Source: Sphingomonas kyeonggiensis (lineage in GTDB: Bacteria > Pseudomonadota > Alphaproteobacteria > Sphingomonadales > Sphingomonadaceae). Taken from it: DNA of 64,000 nt. Shown one piece after another: positions 24,741 through 33,374 of this stretch (positions are counted from its first letter, which is position 1; each line of letters starts with the position of its first letter). Location of the stretch: positions 372,001-436,000 of the forward strand of contig NZ_JACIEH010000003.1 of NCBI RefSeq assembly GCF_014196745.1, written 5' to 3'. The position numbers were made by a program, and so were the translations under genes. Under the pieces are notes generated by a model. The model was not told the DNA's origin and made no database searches. It saw nothing but the letters and a program-made list of their open reading frames with translations.

Positions 24741-26591
24741 CTACAGACCCAGCGCCACCGCGCTCCAATAGGTCAGTCCCGCCGCGACATAGGCGAGCGC
24801 GAAGAGATAGCCGATCATGAACATCGGCCATTTCCAGCCATTGGTCTCGCGCCGCGTCACTGCGATCGTCGAGATGCACTGCGGCGCGAAGACGAACCAC
24901 ATCAGGAAGGCGAGCGCGGTCGGCAGGGTCCAGCGCTTGCGGAGATTCTCGGTGATCGTCGCCTCGCCCTGGGCGTCCTCGGGATTGTCGACCGCATAGA
25001 CGGTGCCGATCGCGGCCACCGCCGCCTCGCGCGCCGCCATCGCGGGGAGCAGGGCGAGCGAGATGTCGTGGTTGAAGCCGATCGGCTTGACCACGACCTC
25101 GATCCCGCTCGCGATGCGGCCGGCGACCGAATATTCGCTCTGCTTCTGCCCGGCGGGCGCCTGGGGGAAGGTGGTGAGCAGCCAGAGGATCGCCACCGTC
25201 GCGGCGATGGTGGTGCCGGCGCGCTTGAGGAAGATCTCGGCGCGCTGCCACAGGCCGAGCAGCACGTCGCGGATGCGCGGCAGCTGGTATTTCGGCATCT
25301 CCATCATGAAGCCCGAGGTCGCGCCCTTGGTGACCGTGTGGCGCAGCACCAGCGCCGCGCAGAAGGCGCCGACGATGCCAAGGATGTAGAGCGCGAACAG
25401 CACGAAGCCCTGCAGGCCGATGCCCGGGAGCAGGCTCCGCTCCGGGATCAGCGAGCCGATGATGATCGTGTAGACCGGTAGACGCGCCGAGCAGGTCATC
25501 AGCGGGGCGATCAGGATGGTGGTGAGCCGGTCCTTCTCGTCGGCGATGGTGCGTGTCGCCATGATGCCGGGTACGGCGCAGGCGAAGCTCGACAGCAGCG
25601 GGATGAAGGCGCGGCCCGACAGGCCGACGCTGGCCATCACCCGGTCCATCAGCATCGCGGCGCGGACCATGTAGCCGGTCGCCTCGAGCACCAGGATGAA
25701 GGCGAACAGGATCAGGATCTGCGGCAGGAACACCACCACCGCGCCGACGCCGGCGATCAGGCCCTGGACGAGGAAATCGCGGATGAAACCGTCGGGCAGC
25801 GCCCCGGCCACCGTATCGGACAGCCAGGCCATGCCGCCCTCGATCCAGCCCATCGGCGCCTCGGCCCAGGCGAAGACCGACTGGAACATGATGAACATCA
25901 GGGCGAGCAGGATGATCGGGCCGGCGACCGGATGGAGCACGATCGCGTCGATCCGGTGGGTCCAGCGGCGCGCCGCGGTCTCGGAGACGGTGACCGCGGT
26001 GGCGATCTGGCGGGCGCGGCGCTGGAGCACGACGATGTCGTGCTGGGCGCCGGCACCTTCGCGCAGCTTGTGGCCGGCCTTGAGCACCTCGCCCAGCCGC
26101 TCCTTGAGCGCATCGAGCCCGCGCTTGCGCACCGCGACGGTGGCGACGACCGGCACGCCGAGCTCGCGCTCCAAGGCTTCCGCGTCGAGGACCAGGCCGT
26201 CACGCTCGGCCATGTCGACCATGTTGAGCGCCACCACCATCGGCAGGCCGAGCGCGGCGAGCTGGAGGGTGAAGCGCAGGTGATTGTCGAGATTGGTGGC
26301 ATCGACCACCACGACGATCCCGTCGGGCAGGCGCTCGCCCTCCTGCTTGCCGAACAGCACGTCGCGGGTCACCGCCTCGTCGGGCGAGGAGGGATCGAGG
26401 CTGTAGGTGCCGGGCAGGTCGAGCAGCTCGACCGGGCGGCCATCGGGCAGCGCCAGGCGGCCGGCATGGCGCTCGACGGTGACGCCGGGATAATTGCCGA
26501 CCTTCTGGCGGGCGCCGGTGAGGGCGTTGAACAGGGCGCTCTTGCCGGCATTGGGATTGCCGACCAGCGCAACCAGCGGGGCCGCGTTCAT
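24741..26591 (-). CDS. feoB: Ferrous iron transporter FeoB
   Basis: Inner-membrane Fe(II) importer with a GTPase domain. The 616-residue protein starts with the G domain: G1 GNPNAGKSALFNALTG, G3 DLPGTYSLDP, G4 ALNMVD, then a helical spacer, and a membrane part from about residue 215 with the two Gate motifs (AFIPLLSSFACAVPGIMATR; LPVYTIIIGSLIP). It is shorter than E. coli FeoB (773). Its ATG overlaps the feoA stop (ATGA). No feoC is visible. Confidence 0.96.
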   Translation of the reverse strand: MNAAPLVALVGNPNAGKSALFNALTGARQKVGNYPGVTVERHAGRLALPDGRPVELLDLPGTYSLDPSSPDEAVTRDVLFGKQEGERLPDGIVVVVDATNLDNHLRFTLQLAALGLPMVVALNMVDMAERDGLVLDAEALERELGVPVVATVAVRKRGLDALKERLGEVLKAGHKLREGAGAQHDIVVLQRRARQIATAVTVSETAARRWTHRIDAIVLHPVAGPIILLALMFIMFQSVFAWAEAPMGWIEGGMAWLSDTVAGALPDGFIRDFLVQGLIAGVGAVVVFLPQILILFAFILVLEATGYMVRAAMLMDRVMASVGLSGRAFIPLLSSFACAVPGIMATRTIADEKDRLTTILIAPLMTCSARLPVYTIIIGSLIPERSLLPGIGLQGFVLFALYILGIVGAFCAALVLRHTVTKGATSGFMMEMPKYQLPRIRDVLLGLWQRAEIFLKRAGTTIAATVAILWLLTTFPQAPAGQKQSEYSVAGRIASGIEVVVKPIGFNHDISLALLPAMAAREAAVAAIGTVYAVDNPEDAQGEATITENLRKRWTLPTALAFLMWFVFAPQCISTIAVTRRETNGWKWPMFMIGYLFALAYVAAGLTYWSAVALGL

Positions 26592-26860
26592 GCCGCGGGA
26601 CTGACGTGGATCGCCGAGGCGACGTGGCGACGCAGCGCGACGATCATCCGGCCGATGCGGCAGGCGATCGGGCCGCCGCCGAGCAGGCCCGACTTGTGGA
26701 GCAGCTCGACCTCGACGCCTTCGTCCAGGCCCAGCTCGCGCAGGCGCCGGCCCTCGGGCTCGCTCAGCTTGCTCCAGTCGACCATGGCGACGGAGCCGGG
26801 CTTGTGGCGAGGCAGGCTGGCAAGCGGAACGGGCACGGGAATCGCAGCGGGGGCATTCAT
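26588..26860 (-). CDS. feoA: Ferrous iron transport accessory protein FeoA
   Basis: A 90-residue SH3-like protein that supports FeoB. After an extended N-terminus it has the FeoA pattern PLASLPRHKPGSV, RRLRELGLDEGVEVELLHKS, and GPIACRIGRMIVALRRHVAS. The start MNAPAA is preferred: it keeps the whole domain, whereas an ATG 12 nt further up would lie in a Fur-box-like sequence. It overlaps feoB by 4 nt. Confidence 0.92.
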   Translation of the reverse strand: MNAPAAIPVPVPLASLPRHKPGSVAMVDWSKLSEPEGRRLRELGLDEGVEVELLHKSGLLGGGPIACRIGRMIVALRRHVASAIHVSPAA

Positions 26861-26862
26861 GC

Positions 26863-26882
26863 TGCGAGTCATTATCAATTGC
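26863..26882. promoter_or_regulatory. Candidate Fur-type box ahead of feoA
   Basis: On the minus strand GCAATTGATAATGACTCGCA lies 2 nt before the preferred feoA start. It resembles alphaproteobacterial Fur boxes of the form GCAATTGAGAATCATTTGCA (16 of 20 positions). Iron repression of feoAB is expected from the family. The site is so close to the start codon that the transcript would be leaderless or the box would lie within the leader. Confidence 0.4.
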
Positions 26883-26916
26883 GGGGAGAGGACGCCAGTG
26901 GGTAGTTCCCGCAACT

Positions 26917-27039
26917 CCTCTCCCATTGGGAGAGGAAGGGGCCCGCTCGCGCAGCGAGTGGGAAGGTGAGGGTCGAGATGGGAGCCGCCCTCACCCTTCC
27001 GCGCCTTCGGCGCTCCCTCCCTCTCCCAATGGGAGAGGG
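26917..27039. repeat. Composite inverted repeat between feoA and the COQ9 gene
   Basis: Two arms of about 55 nt, each with its own inner palindrome (CTCTCCCATTGGGAG on the left, CTCTCCCAATGGGAG on the right), are imperfectly complementary: the CCTCTCCCATTGGGAGAGG block and the GGTGAGGGT/GCCCTCACC block pair, while the middle differs. It starts 4 nt after the end of the COQ9 gene on the minus strand. Confidence 0.75.
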
Positions 27040-27043
27040 ATTT

Positions 27044-27703
27044 TCAGACCGCCGGGTAGCGCAGCCGTCCCACGAAGCGCGACAGGCTGAAGCGATGCTC
27101 GGGCGGCGTCAGCCATTTGGCCTTGGCGCGCTCGAACTGCATGATGTTCTCGATCCGCCGGGCGAGGAAGGCGCGGGTATCGGCCTGGCCTTCGCTCTCG
27201 TCGTCGAGGAACACCGCGATGGTCGAGGCATAGACGGCGCCGAGTGTCATGCGCTTGGAGTAATGGTTGTAGTCGGTCGCGGTGTCGCCGGCGGCGCGCC
27301 ACATCGCATCGGCGGCGCGCCAGCCGAGCCGGGCCCCGCGCGCGGCGTTCTGGGGCATGGCGAGGATGGCGAGCGCGCGGCGCAGCGCCTCGCGGTGCGG
27401 GGCGGCGACATCGAGCCGGGCTTCGACCAGCGCCGTGATGCGCGCGCGGATCTTCATCGCGGCCAGCTGCTCGGGCGTGAAGCGTGCGAGCATCGCGGCG
27501 TCGATATGGGCGAACCAGGCGTCGATCATCGCGACCGGGCCGTCGGTGAAGGCGAGATGGGCAATGTCGCGGTCCACCACCAGCGCATCCGCTGCCGCAT
27601 CGAGCGCGCGGTTGTTCCAGCCGTCGAATGCCGCATTGGCGGCCAGTTCCGGCGCGAGCGCGGCGCGCAGTTCGTCGAGAGTCGCGTCCTTCAGGTCCAT
27701 CAT
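27044..27703 (-). CDS. COQ9 family ubiquinone-biosynthesis protein
   Basis: A 219-residue COQ9 homologue, a lipid-binding TetR-like protein that supports ubiquinone hydroxylation in mitochondria and alphaproteobacteria. The family block is clear: RMTLGAVYASTIAVFLDDES preceded by DTATDYNHYSK, and the N-terminal helical half with AFDGWNNRALDAAA. The first two codons are both ATG (27703 or 27700). It overlaps the EamA gene stop by 4 nt. Confidence 0.9.
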   Translation of the reverse strand: MMDLKDATLDELRAALAPELAANAAFDGWNNRALDAAADALVVDRDIAHLAFTDGPVAMIDAWFAHIDAAMLARFTPEQLAAMKIRARITALVEARLDVAAPHREALRRALAILAMPQNAARGARLGWRAADAMWRAAGDTATDYNHYSKRMTLGAVYASTIAVFLDDESEGQADTRAFLARRIENIMQFERAKAKWLTPPEHRFSLSRFVGRLRYPAV

Positions 27704-28635
27704 GCCGATTTAGACCCCTCAGCTTGCGACGCAACCCGCGGTCCGCCCTTGCGGACGAGCACCAGCGCGATCGCGACCAGCACCGCGCCGACGAATTCGG
27801 CGGGGCCGAGCCGCTCGCCATAGACGGTCCAGCCGATCACGCCCGCGACGATCGGCTGGCTGAGCAGGGCGATGCCGACGACCAGGGGCGAGAGATGCCC
27901 GATCGCATAGATCAGCAGCCCCTGGCCCAGCACCTGGCTCGCCAGAGCCAGGCCCACCAATATGCCCCATTGCTGCGGCCAGAACTGCTCGCCGCCGAGC
28001 AGTGCTGCGAGCAGCAGCGGCAGCACGCTGGCCGAGGTGGAGAGCGCGAGCGCCGGCAGTGGTGCCACGACGGTGCGCGCCTTGCTCATCAGCACGAAAT
28101 AGCAGGTGTAGAGCGTGCCGGAGAACAGGCAGAACAGGTCGCCGGCCAGATGCTTGGGCGAAAGCTGGAAGGAGCGGCCGAGCAGCAGCGCCGCCCCGGC
28201 GGCGGCGAGCGCCAGGGCGATGCCCTGGGTCCGGGTCGGCCAGGCGCGGGCGACCAGGAAGCCGTAGATCGGGAACATCAGGATCGCCGAGTTGCCGAAC
28301 AAGGTGGCGTTGGCCAGCGTGGTGCGCAGGATGCCGAGGTGCCAGGCCGCCAGGTCGGCGGCGAAGGCGATGCCGCCCAGGCCGATCGTCAGCCACAAGG
28401 CGCGGGCGGGGGCGAAGGGGCGGCTCTGGCCGGAAAAGGCGAGGGCCAGCGCGAGCAGGATCGGCGCGGCGATGGCGACGCGCCAGAAGGCGGCGGCGAC
28501 CGGACCGACATCGGCCAGCCGGACGAACCAGGGCCCGAAGGCGAGGGCGACATTGCCGATGAGCAGGGCCAGCATCGGCAACGCAGAGCCGGTTTGCGGG
28601 GACGTAGCTTTTCTTGGGGAGGCCGGCCGATGCAT
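27700..28635 (-). CDS. EamA/DMT-family transporter
   Basis: A 311-residue inner-membrane protein with ten hydrophobic helices in two EamA repeats. The first repeat begins PMLALLIGNVALAFGPWFVR; the second includes GGEQFWPQQWGILVGLALAS and ends with LGPAEFVGAVLVAIALVLVR. Members export metabolites or amino acids; substrate unknown. The ATG at 28635 is chosen because the longer frame adds a non-hydrophobic, non-conserved leader. It is divergent from nemA, 55 nt away. Confidence 0.88.
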   Translation of the reverse strand: MHRPASPRKATSPQTGSALPMLALLIGNVALAFGPWFVRLADVGPVAAAFWRVAIAAPILLALALAFSGQSRPFAPARALWLTIGLGGIAFAADLAAWHLGILRTTLANATLFGNSAILMFPIYGFLVARAWPTRTQGIALALAAAGAALLLGRSFQLSPKHLAGDLFCLFSGTLYTCYFVLMSKARTVVAPLPALALSTSASVLPLLLAALLGGEQFWPQQWGILVGLALASQVLGQGLLIYAIGHLSPLVVGIALLSQPIVAGVIGWTVYGERLGPAEFVGAVLVAIALVLVRKGGPRVASQAEGSKSA

Positions 28636-28690
28636 GGGTTCCCTTAGCCCCCTATTTCCCGGCGTCACAGTCGTTAGGGAATTTGCGACG

Positions 28691-29785
28691 ATGCCGAATC
28701 TGTTCGATCCGATCCAACTGGGCGCGATCCATGCGCCGAACCGCCTGCTGATGGCGCCGCTGACCCGCGGCCGCGCGACGCGAGAGCATGTGCCGACGCC
28801 GATCATGGCGGATTATTATGCCCAGCGCGCCAGCGCCGGCCTGATCATCTCCGAGGCGACCGGCATCAGCCAGCAGGGCCTGGGCTGGGCCTATGCACCG
28901 GGCCTGTGGACCGACGAACAGACCGATGCCTGGAAGCCGGTGGTGGAGGCCGTGCACGCGGCCGGCGGGCGGATCGTCGCGCAGCTCTGGCACATGGGCC
29001 GGCTGGTCCATCCCGATTTCCTGGGTGGCACCGCGCCGGTCTCGGCTTCGGCCAACACCGCGCCGGGGGAAGTGCGCACCTATCCGGCCGAGGAGAGCGG
29101 CGAGATCAAGCGCCCCTATGCCCAGGCCCGGCCGCTGCGCACCGACGAGATCCCCGGGCTGCTCGAGGATTATGCGCGCGCCGCCCGCAACGCGATCCGC
29201 GCCGGGTTCGACGGGGTGCAGGTCCATGCCGCCAACGGCTATCTGATCGACAGCTTCCTGCGCGACAATTCCAACTTCCGTGACGACGACTATGGCGGCT
29301 CGATCCCCAATCGGGTGCGGCTGCTCCGCGAAGTGACCCAGCGCGTGGTCGACACGATCGGCGGCGACCGGACCGGCGTGCGCCTGTCGCCCAATGGCGA
29401 AGTGCAGGGCATCAACGACAGCAACCCGGCGCCGCTGTTCGAGGCGGCGGCCGCGGCGCTCGACGAGATCGGCATCGCCTTCCTCGAGATGCGCGAACCG
29501 CGCCCCGAAGGCACCCGCGGCAAGCCCGATCACCCGCCGGTCCATCCGGGGATGCGCAAGGTCTTCAAGGGGCCGCTGATCCTCAACGCCGACTATCATC
29601 TCGACGATGCCCAGGCGGCGCTCGATGCCGGCGAGGCAGATGCGATCGCGTTCGGCCGGACCTTCCTCGCCAATCCGGACCTGCCGCATCGCCTGCGCGA
29701 GCGGCTGCCGCTCAACCCGCAGCGCGAGGAGCTGTTCTATGTGGGCGGGGCGGAGGGGTACACCGACTATCCCGTCGCGGCCTAG
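28691..29785 (+). CDS. nemA: Old-yellow-enzyme alkene reductase (NemA type)
   Basis: FMN-dependent reductase of activated alkenes such as N-ethylmaleimide, using NADPH. The 364-residue TIM-barrel has LFDPIQLGAIHAPNRLLMAP at the N-terminus, the substrate-binding pair in GVQVHAANGYLIDSFLRD (His and Asn three apart), GGSIPNRVRLLREV, and FGRTFLANPDLPHRL at the C-terminus. Its stop overlaps the stop of the convergent gene at 29782 by 4 nt. Confidence 0.93.
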   Translation: MPNLFDPIQLGAIHAPNRLLMAPLTRGRATREHVPTPIMADYYAQRASAGLIISEATGISQQGLGWAYAPGLWTDEQTDAWKPVVEAVHAAGGRIVAQLWHMGRLVHPDFLGGTAPVSASANTAPGEVRTYPAEESGEIKRPYAQARPLRTDEIPGLLEDYARAARNAIRAGFDGVQVHAANGYLIDSFLRDNSNFRDDDYGGSIPNRVRLLREVTQRVVDTIGGDRTGVRLSPNGEVQGINDSNPAPLFEAAAAALDEIGIAFLEMREPRPEGTRGKPDHPPVHPGMRKVFKGPLILNADYHLDDAQAALDAGEADAIAFGRTFLANPDLPHRLRERLPLNPQREELFYVGGAEGYTDYPVAA

Positions 29786-30252
29786 TTCGGGGTCGCGTCC
29801 AGCGCGGTGAGCCAGGTGGTGGCGGCGGTGCGGAAGCCGTCACGCACCTTGGCGTTGAAGACGACGAAGGCCAGCACGAACGCGATCGGCCAGCCGATCA
29901 GCGCGAACAGGAAGATCAGGACCACAATCGCCACCATCAACCCGCCGATGAGCTGGCCCTGGGCATCGGTGCCGATGCGGATGCGACGCGGGGCCTGCTT
30001 GTCGAACCAGGGCGCAGTGGTGAAGCTGAACCCCTCGCCGCCTGAATCGCGGCCACGCGGCTCGGATGCGCGGGGCATCGGACGGGGTTGGGATTGCGGC
30101 CGCGGCGCACCCATGGTGCGCGGGCGGTCCGCGAAGATTTCGGGCCGGGCCGTGACGGCCGGCGGAGCGACGGATCGCCCCGCCAGCGTGTCGATCACGA
30201 CCAGCCGGCGCCCCTGCTCCACTACACGGTAGCGGGTCGGGGGCATGTCCAT
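29782..30252 (-). CDS. Hypothetical membrane protein
   Basis: A 156-residue protein with a disordered Pro/Arg-rich N-terminal half and a hydrophobic hairpin at about residues 103-133 (GLMVAIVVLIFLFALIGWPI then AFVLAFVVFNAK). I do not recognise the family. It lies only 4 nt downstream of ribH on the same strand and may be read with the riboflavin operon. Confidence 0.6.
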   Translation of the reverse strand: MDMPPTRYRVVEQGRRLVVIDTLAGRSVAPPAVTARPEIFADRPRTMGAPRPQSQPRPMPRASEPRGRDSGGEGFSFTTAPWFDKQAPRRIRIGTDAQGQLIGGLMVAIVVLIFLFALIGWPIAFVLAFVVFNAKVRDGFRTAATTWLTALDATPN

Positions 30253-30256
30253 GGCG

Positions 30257-30676
30257 TCAGCCGAACTTGCTCTTGAGCGCCAGCATCGCCAGCGCGGCCT
30301 TGGCGGCTTCCCCGCCCTTGTCCTTCTCGTCCGGCTTGGCGCGGGTGAGCGCCTGGGCCTCGTTCTCGACGGTGAGGATGCCGTTGCCGATCGGCAGCGA
30401 GTCCATCGCCAGCGCCATCAGCCCGCGGGCGCTTTCATTGGAGACCACTTCGAAGTGATAGGTCTCGCCGCGGATCACCACGCCGAGCGCGACGAACGCG
30501 TCGTAGCGGCCGGTCTCGGCGGCCATCGCCACCGCGCCGGGGATCTCCAGCGCGCCGGGGACGGTGATGGTCTCGTGGCTGTGGCCGGCTTCCTCGATCG
30601 CGGCGCGGGCGCCTTCGAGCAGCAGGTCATTCAGATGCGCGTAGAAACGCGCTTCGACGATCAGGACACGTGCCAA
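30257..30676 (-). CDS. ribH: 6,7-dimethyl-8-ribityllumazine synthase RibH (TTG start)
   Basis: Condenses the RibB product with the pyrimidine intermediate to form lumazine. The 139-residue protein has ARVLIVEARFYAHLNDLLLE, TVPGALEIPGAVAMAAETGR, VALGVVIRGETYHFEVVSNE and the tail DKGGEAAKAALAM. The start is TTG 30676: GGAG lies 6 nt upstream, and the family begins about here. An in-frame ATG at 30724 would overlap the preceding gene by 47 nt and add an unrelated leader. Confidence 0.93.
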   Translation of the reverse strand: MARVLIVEARFYAHLNDLLLEGARAAIEEAGHSHETITVPGALEIPGAVAMAAETGRYDAFVALGVVIRGETYHFEVVSNESARGLMALAMDSLPIGNGILTVENEAQALTRAKPDEKDKGGEAAKAALAMLALKSKFG

Positions 30677-30677
30677 C

Positions 30678-31814
30678 TTATTCTCCGGTATCGATGGGGC
30701 GCTCGCCGACGATCGACAGGCCATAGCCGTCGAGCCCCACGAGCGTGTGGTGGGTGTTGGTGAGCAGGATCATGTCCTGCACGCCGAGTTCGGTGAGGAT
30801 CGTCGCGCCGACGCCGTAGTCGCGCAGCTCGTCCATGTCCTTTTCCTCGAGCGTGCCCGCGCGCGCCTGCAGCGCTACGGTGAACTGGTCGGGACGCGGC
30901 TTGTTGATCACCACGACCACGCCCGCGCCCTCTTCGGCGATGAGTTCCATCGAGCGGCGCAGCAGCCCGCCGCGCGCGCCGCCTTCGCCGAAGATGTCGG
31001 AGAAGGGCGACAGGGCGTGCATGCGCACCAGGGTCGGCCTGGCCGGATCGATCTTGCCCTTGACCAGCGCGACCTGCTCGGTCTCGGTCGCCTTGTTCCA
31101 GAAGGTCAGCGCGGACCACTCGCCGCCCCATTCGCTGTCGAAGCGCGTTTCGGCGCGCTTCTCGACGAGATGGTCGTGGCGGCGGCGATAGGCGATCAGG
31201 TCGCGGATCGTGCCGAGCTTGAGGTTGTGGAACTGGGCGAAGGCGATCAGGTCGTCGAGACGGGCCATCGTCCCGTCGTCCTTCATGATCTCGCAGATCA
31301 CGCCCGACGGATTGAGCCCGGCGAGGCGGGCGAGATCGACCGCAGCCTCGGTATGGCCGGTGCGGACGAGGACGCCGCCGTCCTTGGCGATCAGCGGGAA
31401 GACATGGCCGGGCGAAGTGATCGCATCGGGGCCGTTGGCCGCATCGATCGCCACCGCGACGGTGCGCGAGCGATCGGCGGCGGAGATGCCGGTCGAAATG
31501 CCTTCCTTCGCCTCGATCGACTGGGTGAAGGCAGTGCCAAGCGGGGTGCCGTTGACCCGCACCATCGGCTCGAGCTGGAGCTGCCGCCCACGTTCGGCGG
31601 TGAGCGCGAGGCAGATCAGGCCGCGGCCGAAGCGCGCCATGAAGTTGACCGCGTCGGGCGTGGCCATCTGGGCGGGGATGACGAGATCGCCTTCGTTCTC
31701 GCGGTCCTCGTCATCGACCAGGATCACCATCCGGCCGTTGCGGGCCTCGTCGATCAGCTCCTCGGGCGAGGAGAGGAAACCATGCTTCAGGCGTGCTAGT
31801 TCAGGCTTTGCCAC
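30678..31814 (-). CDS. ribB: 3,4-dihydroxy-2-butanone-4-phosphate synthase with degenerate GTP cyclohydrolase II domain (RibBX type)
   Basis: Makes the four-carbon unit of riboflavin from ribulose 5-phosphate. Residues 1-210 carry the RibB motifs: VDDEDRENEGDLVIPAQMAT, HVFPLIAKDGGVLVRTGHTE and GVICEIMKDDG. The C-terminal ~170 residues align with GTP cyclohydrolase II but lack its zinc cysteines (HALSPFSDIFGEGGARGG instead of a Cys-rich block) and the GRGIGL loop, so that step should need another gene. Start GTG 31814 has GGAGG 8 nt upstream and overlaps ribE. Confidence 0.93.
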   Translation of the reverse strand: MAKPELARLKHGFLSSPEELIDEARNGRMVILVDDEDRENEGDLVIPAQMATPDAVNFMARFGRGLICLALTAERGRQLQLEPMVRVNGTPLGTAFTQSIEAKEGISTGISAADRSRTVAVAIDAANGPDAITSPGHVFPLIAKDGGVLVRTGHTEAAVDLARLAGLNPSGVICEIMKDDGTMARLDDLIAFAQFHNLKLGTIRDLIAYRRRHDHLVEKRAETRFDSEWGGEWSALTFWNKATETEQVALVKGKIDPARPTLVRMHALSPFSDIFGEGGARGGLLRRSMELIAEEGAGVVVVINKPRPDQFTVALQARAGTLEEKDMDELRDYGVGATILTELGVQDMILLTNTHHTLVGLDGYGLSIVGERPIDTGE

Positions 31815-32409
31815 GGAGCGCCTCCATGCGCTGCAGGTAACGGGCGAGCACGTCGATCTCCAGATTGACGGCCTGCCCTGCTTCAAGTCCGCCGAATGTA
31901 GTGACGGAAGCGGTGTGGGGAATGATGTTGAGGTCGAATTCGACACCTTCATCGGTATCGCGCACCGCATTGACGGTGAGCGAGACCCCGTCGACGGTGA
32001 TCGAACCCTTGGGCGCGACATAGGGCGCCAGCTCGGGACCGGCGACGATCACGACATGGTGCGAGCCGCCGATCTCCTCGATCGACTTGACCGTGCCGAT
32101 GCCGTCGACATGGCCGGTGACGATATGGCCGCCCAGCTCGTCGCCGAGGCGCAGCGCGCGCTCGAGGTTGAGCCTGCGGCCCGAGGTCCACATGCCCTTG
32201 GCCGTGCGGCTGATCGTCTCTCCCGAGACGTCGAAGGCGACCCAGCCCGGCGCCTTGTCGACCACCGTCAGGCAGACGCCCGAGCAGGAGATCGAGGCGC
32301 CGAGGTCGATCCCGGCGGTTTCATAGGCGGTGGAGACGCGGACATGCAGGTCGCCCTGCTTTTCCGTGGCCTCGACCGTGCCGATATCAGTGACGATTCC
32401 CGTGAACAT
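31801..32409 (-). CDS. ribE: Riboflavin synthase (alpha subunit)
   Basis: Dismutates two lumazine molecules to riboflavin. The 202-residue protein begins with the invariant MFTGIVTDIGTV and has the two lumazine-binding repeats, each with an N-x-E-R-A/V-x-R pattern or its repeat partner (LNLERALRLGDELGGHIVTG in the first; VSLTVNAVRDTD in the second). Named ribE or ribC in different species. Start shares one base with the ribD stop (TAATG). Confidence 0.95.
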   Translation of the reverse strand: MFTGIVTDIGTVEATEKQGDLHVRVSTAYETAGIDLGASISCSGVCLTVVDKAPGWVAFDVSGETISRTAKGMWTSGRRLNLERALRLGDELGGHIVTGHVDGIGTVKSIEEIGGSHHVVIVAGPELAPYVAPKGSITVDGVSLTVNAVRDTDEGVEFDLNIIPHTASVTTFGGLEAGQAVNLEIDVLARYLQRMEALRGKA

Positions 32410-33374
32410 TATGCGCGCTCGTAGACCTCCATCCTGTCACTGCCAAGCATGCGGCTTTCCATCAGCCGCCAGCGGCCATGGGCGTCGCCCAGCCGGGTAA
32501 GTCCGATATCGCCGATCGCCGCCCTGCCCTCGCCGATCAGGATCGGCGCGCGGTAGAGCAGCAGCCGGTCGACCAGGTCGGCGCGGAGGAAGGCGGAGGC
32601 GGTCTCGGCACCGCCCTCGACGAAGAGATGGTCGATGCCTTCGAGGCCGGCAATGTCCTCGGGGCGACGGAGGTCGCCGGTCGAGGACAGTACCAACTGG
32701 CGCGGGGCGCGGTCCTCGAGGCCGGGCAAGCGGACATCGAGTCGCGGCTGGTCGATTTCCATCGTGCGGCGGCCGACCAGGATCGCCTCGTGGCGGCTGC
32801 GCTCGAGATGGGTATGGGCACGCGCCTCGGGACCGGTGATCCACTGGCTCTCGCCCGAGGGCAGCGCGATGCGGCCGTCGAGCGAAGTGGCGAGCTTGAG
32901 CGTGACCTGGGGGCGGCGCTTTTCCAGCCGGGTCAGGAAGCCGGCCATCGAGCGGCGTGCTTCCCCGGCGCGGACGCCTTCGGTCACTTCGATTCCCGCG
33001 GCGCGCAGGCGTGCGGCGCCGGCGCCATCGGTGCGTGGATCGGGATCGCCGAGCGCGATCACCACCCGGGCGACACCGGCCGCGACCAGCAGGTTCGAGC
33101 AGGCAGGGCCGCGCGGCGATTCGTGCGCGCAGGGCTCGAGCGTGACGTACGCAGTTGCGCCGCGCGACTTTTCGCCGGCCTCGGTCAGTGCCATCGCCTC
33201 GGCGTGCGGGCGGCCGCCGGGCTGGGTCCAGCCGCGGCCGATGACGATCCCGTCGCGGACGATCACGCAGCCGACATTGGGATTGGGCGCAGTCCGCCCG
33301 CGTCCGCGCCCGGCCAGAGCGAGCGCGGCACCCATCCAGCGGCCGTCGCTCAGAAGCCGTGCTGGGTCAGCCAA
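32409..33374 (-). CDS. ribD: Bifunctional pyrimidine deaminase/reductase RibD
   Basis: Carries out deamination and reduction early in riboflavin synthesis. The deaminase half has APNPNVGCVIVRDG, the zinc residues in GRPHAEAMAL and LEPCAHESPRGPACSNLL. The reductase half includes KLATSLDGRIALPSGESQWI and LFVEGGAETASAFL. The frame is open from TTG 33374, which overlaps the upstream gene by 25 nt. ATG 33335 (MGAALALAGRG) is an alternative that still preserves the domain. Confidence 0.92.
   Translation of the reverse strand: MADPARLLSDGRWMGAALALAGRGRGRTAPNPNVGCVIVRDGIVIGRGWTQPGGRPHAEAMALTEAGEKSRGATAYVTLEPCAHESPRGPACSNLLVAAGVARVVIALGDPDPRTDGAGAARLRAAGIEVTEGVRAGEARRSMAGFLTRLEKRRPQVTLKLATSLDGRIALPSGESQWITGPEARAHTHLERSRHEAILVGRRTMEIDQPRLDVRLPGLEDRAPRQLVLSSTGDLRRPEDIAGLEGIDHLFVEGGAETASAFLRADLVDRLLLYRAPILIGEGRAAIGDIGLTRLGDAHGRWRLMESRMLGSDRMEVYERA

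Noticed and set aside
26917..27039. CRISPR-like array from repeated CTCTCCCATTGGGAG units
   Set aside because: Only two units in inverted arrangement, no regular spacers and no cas genes in the window.
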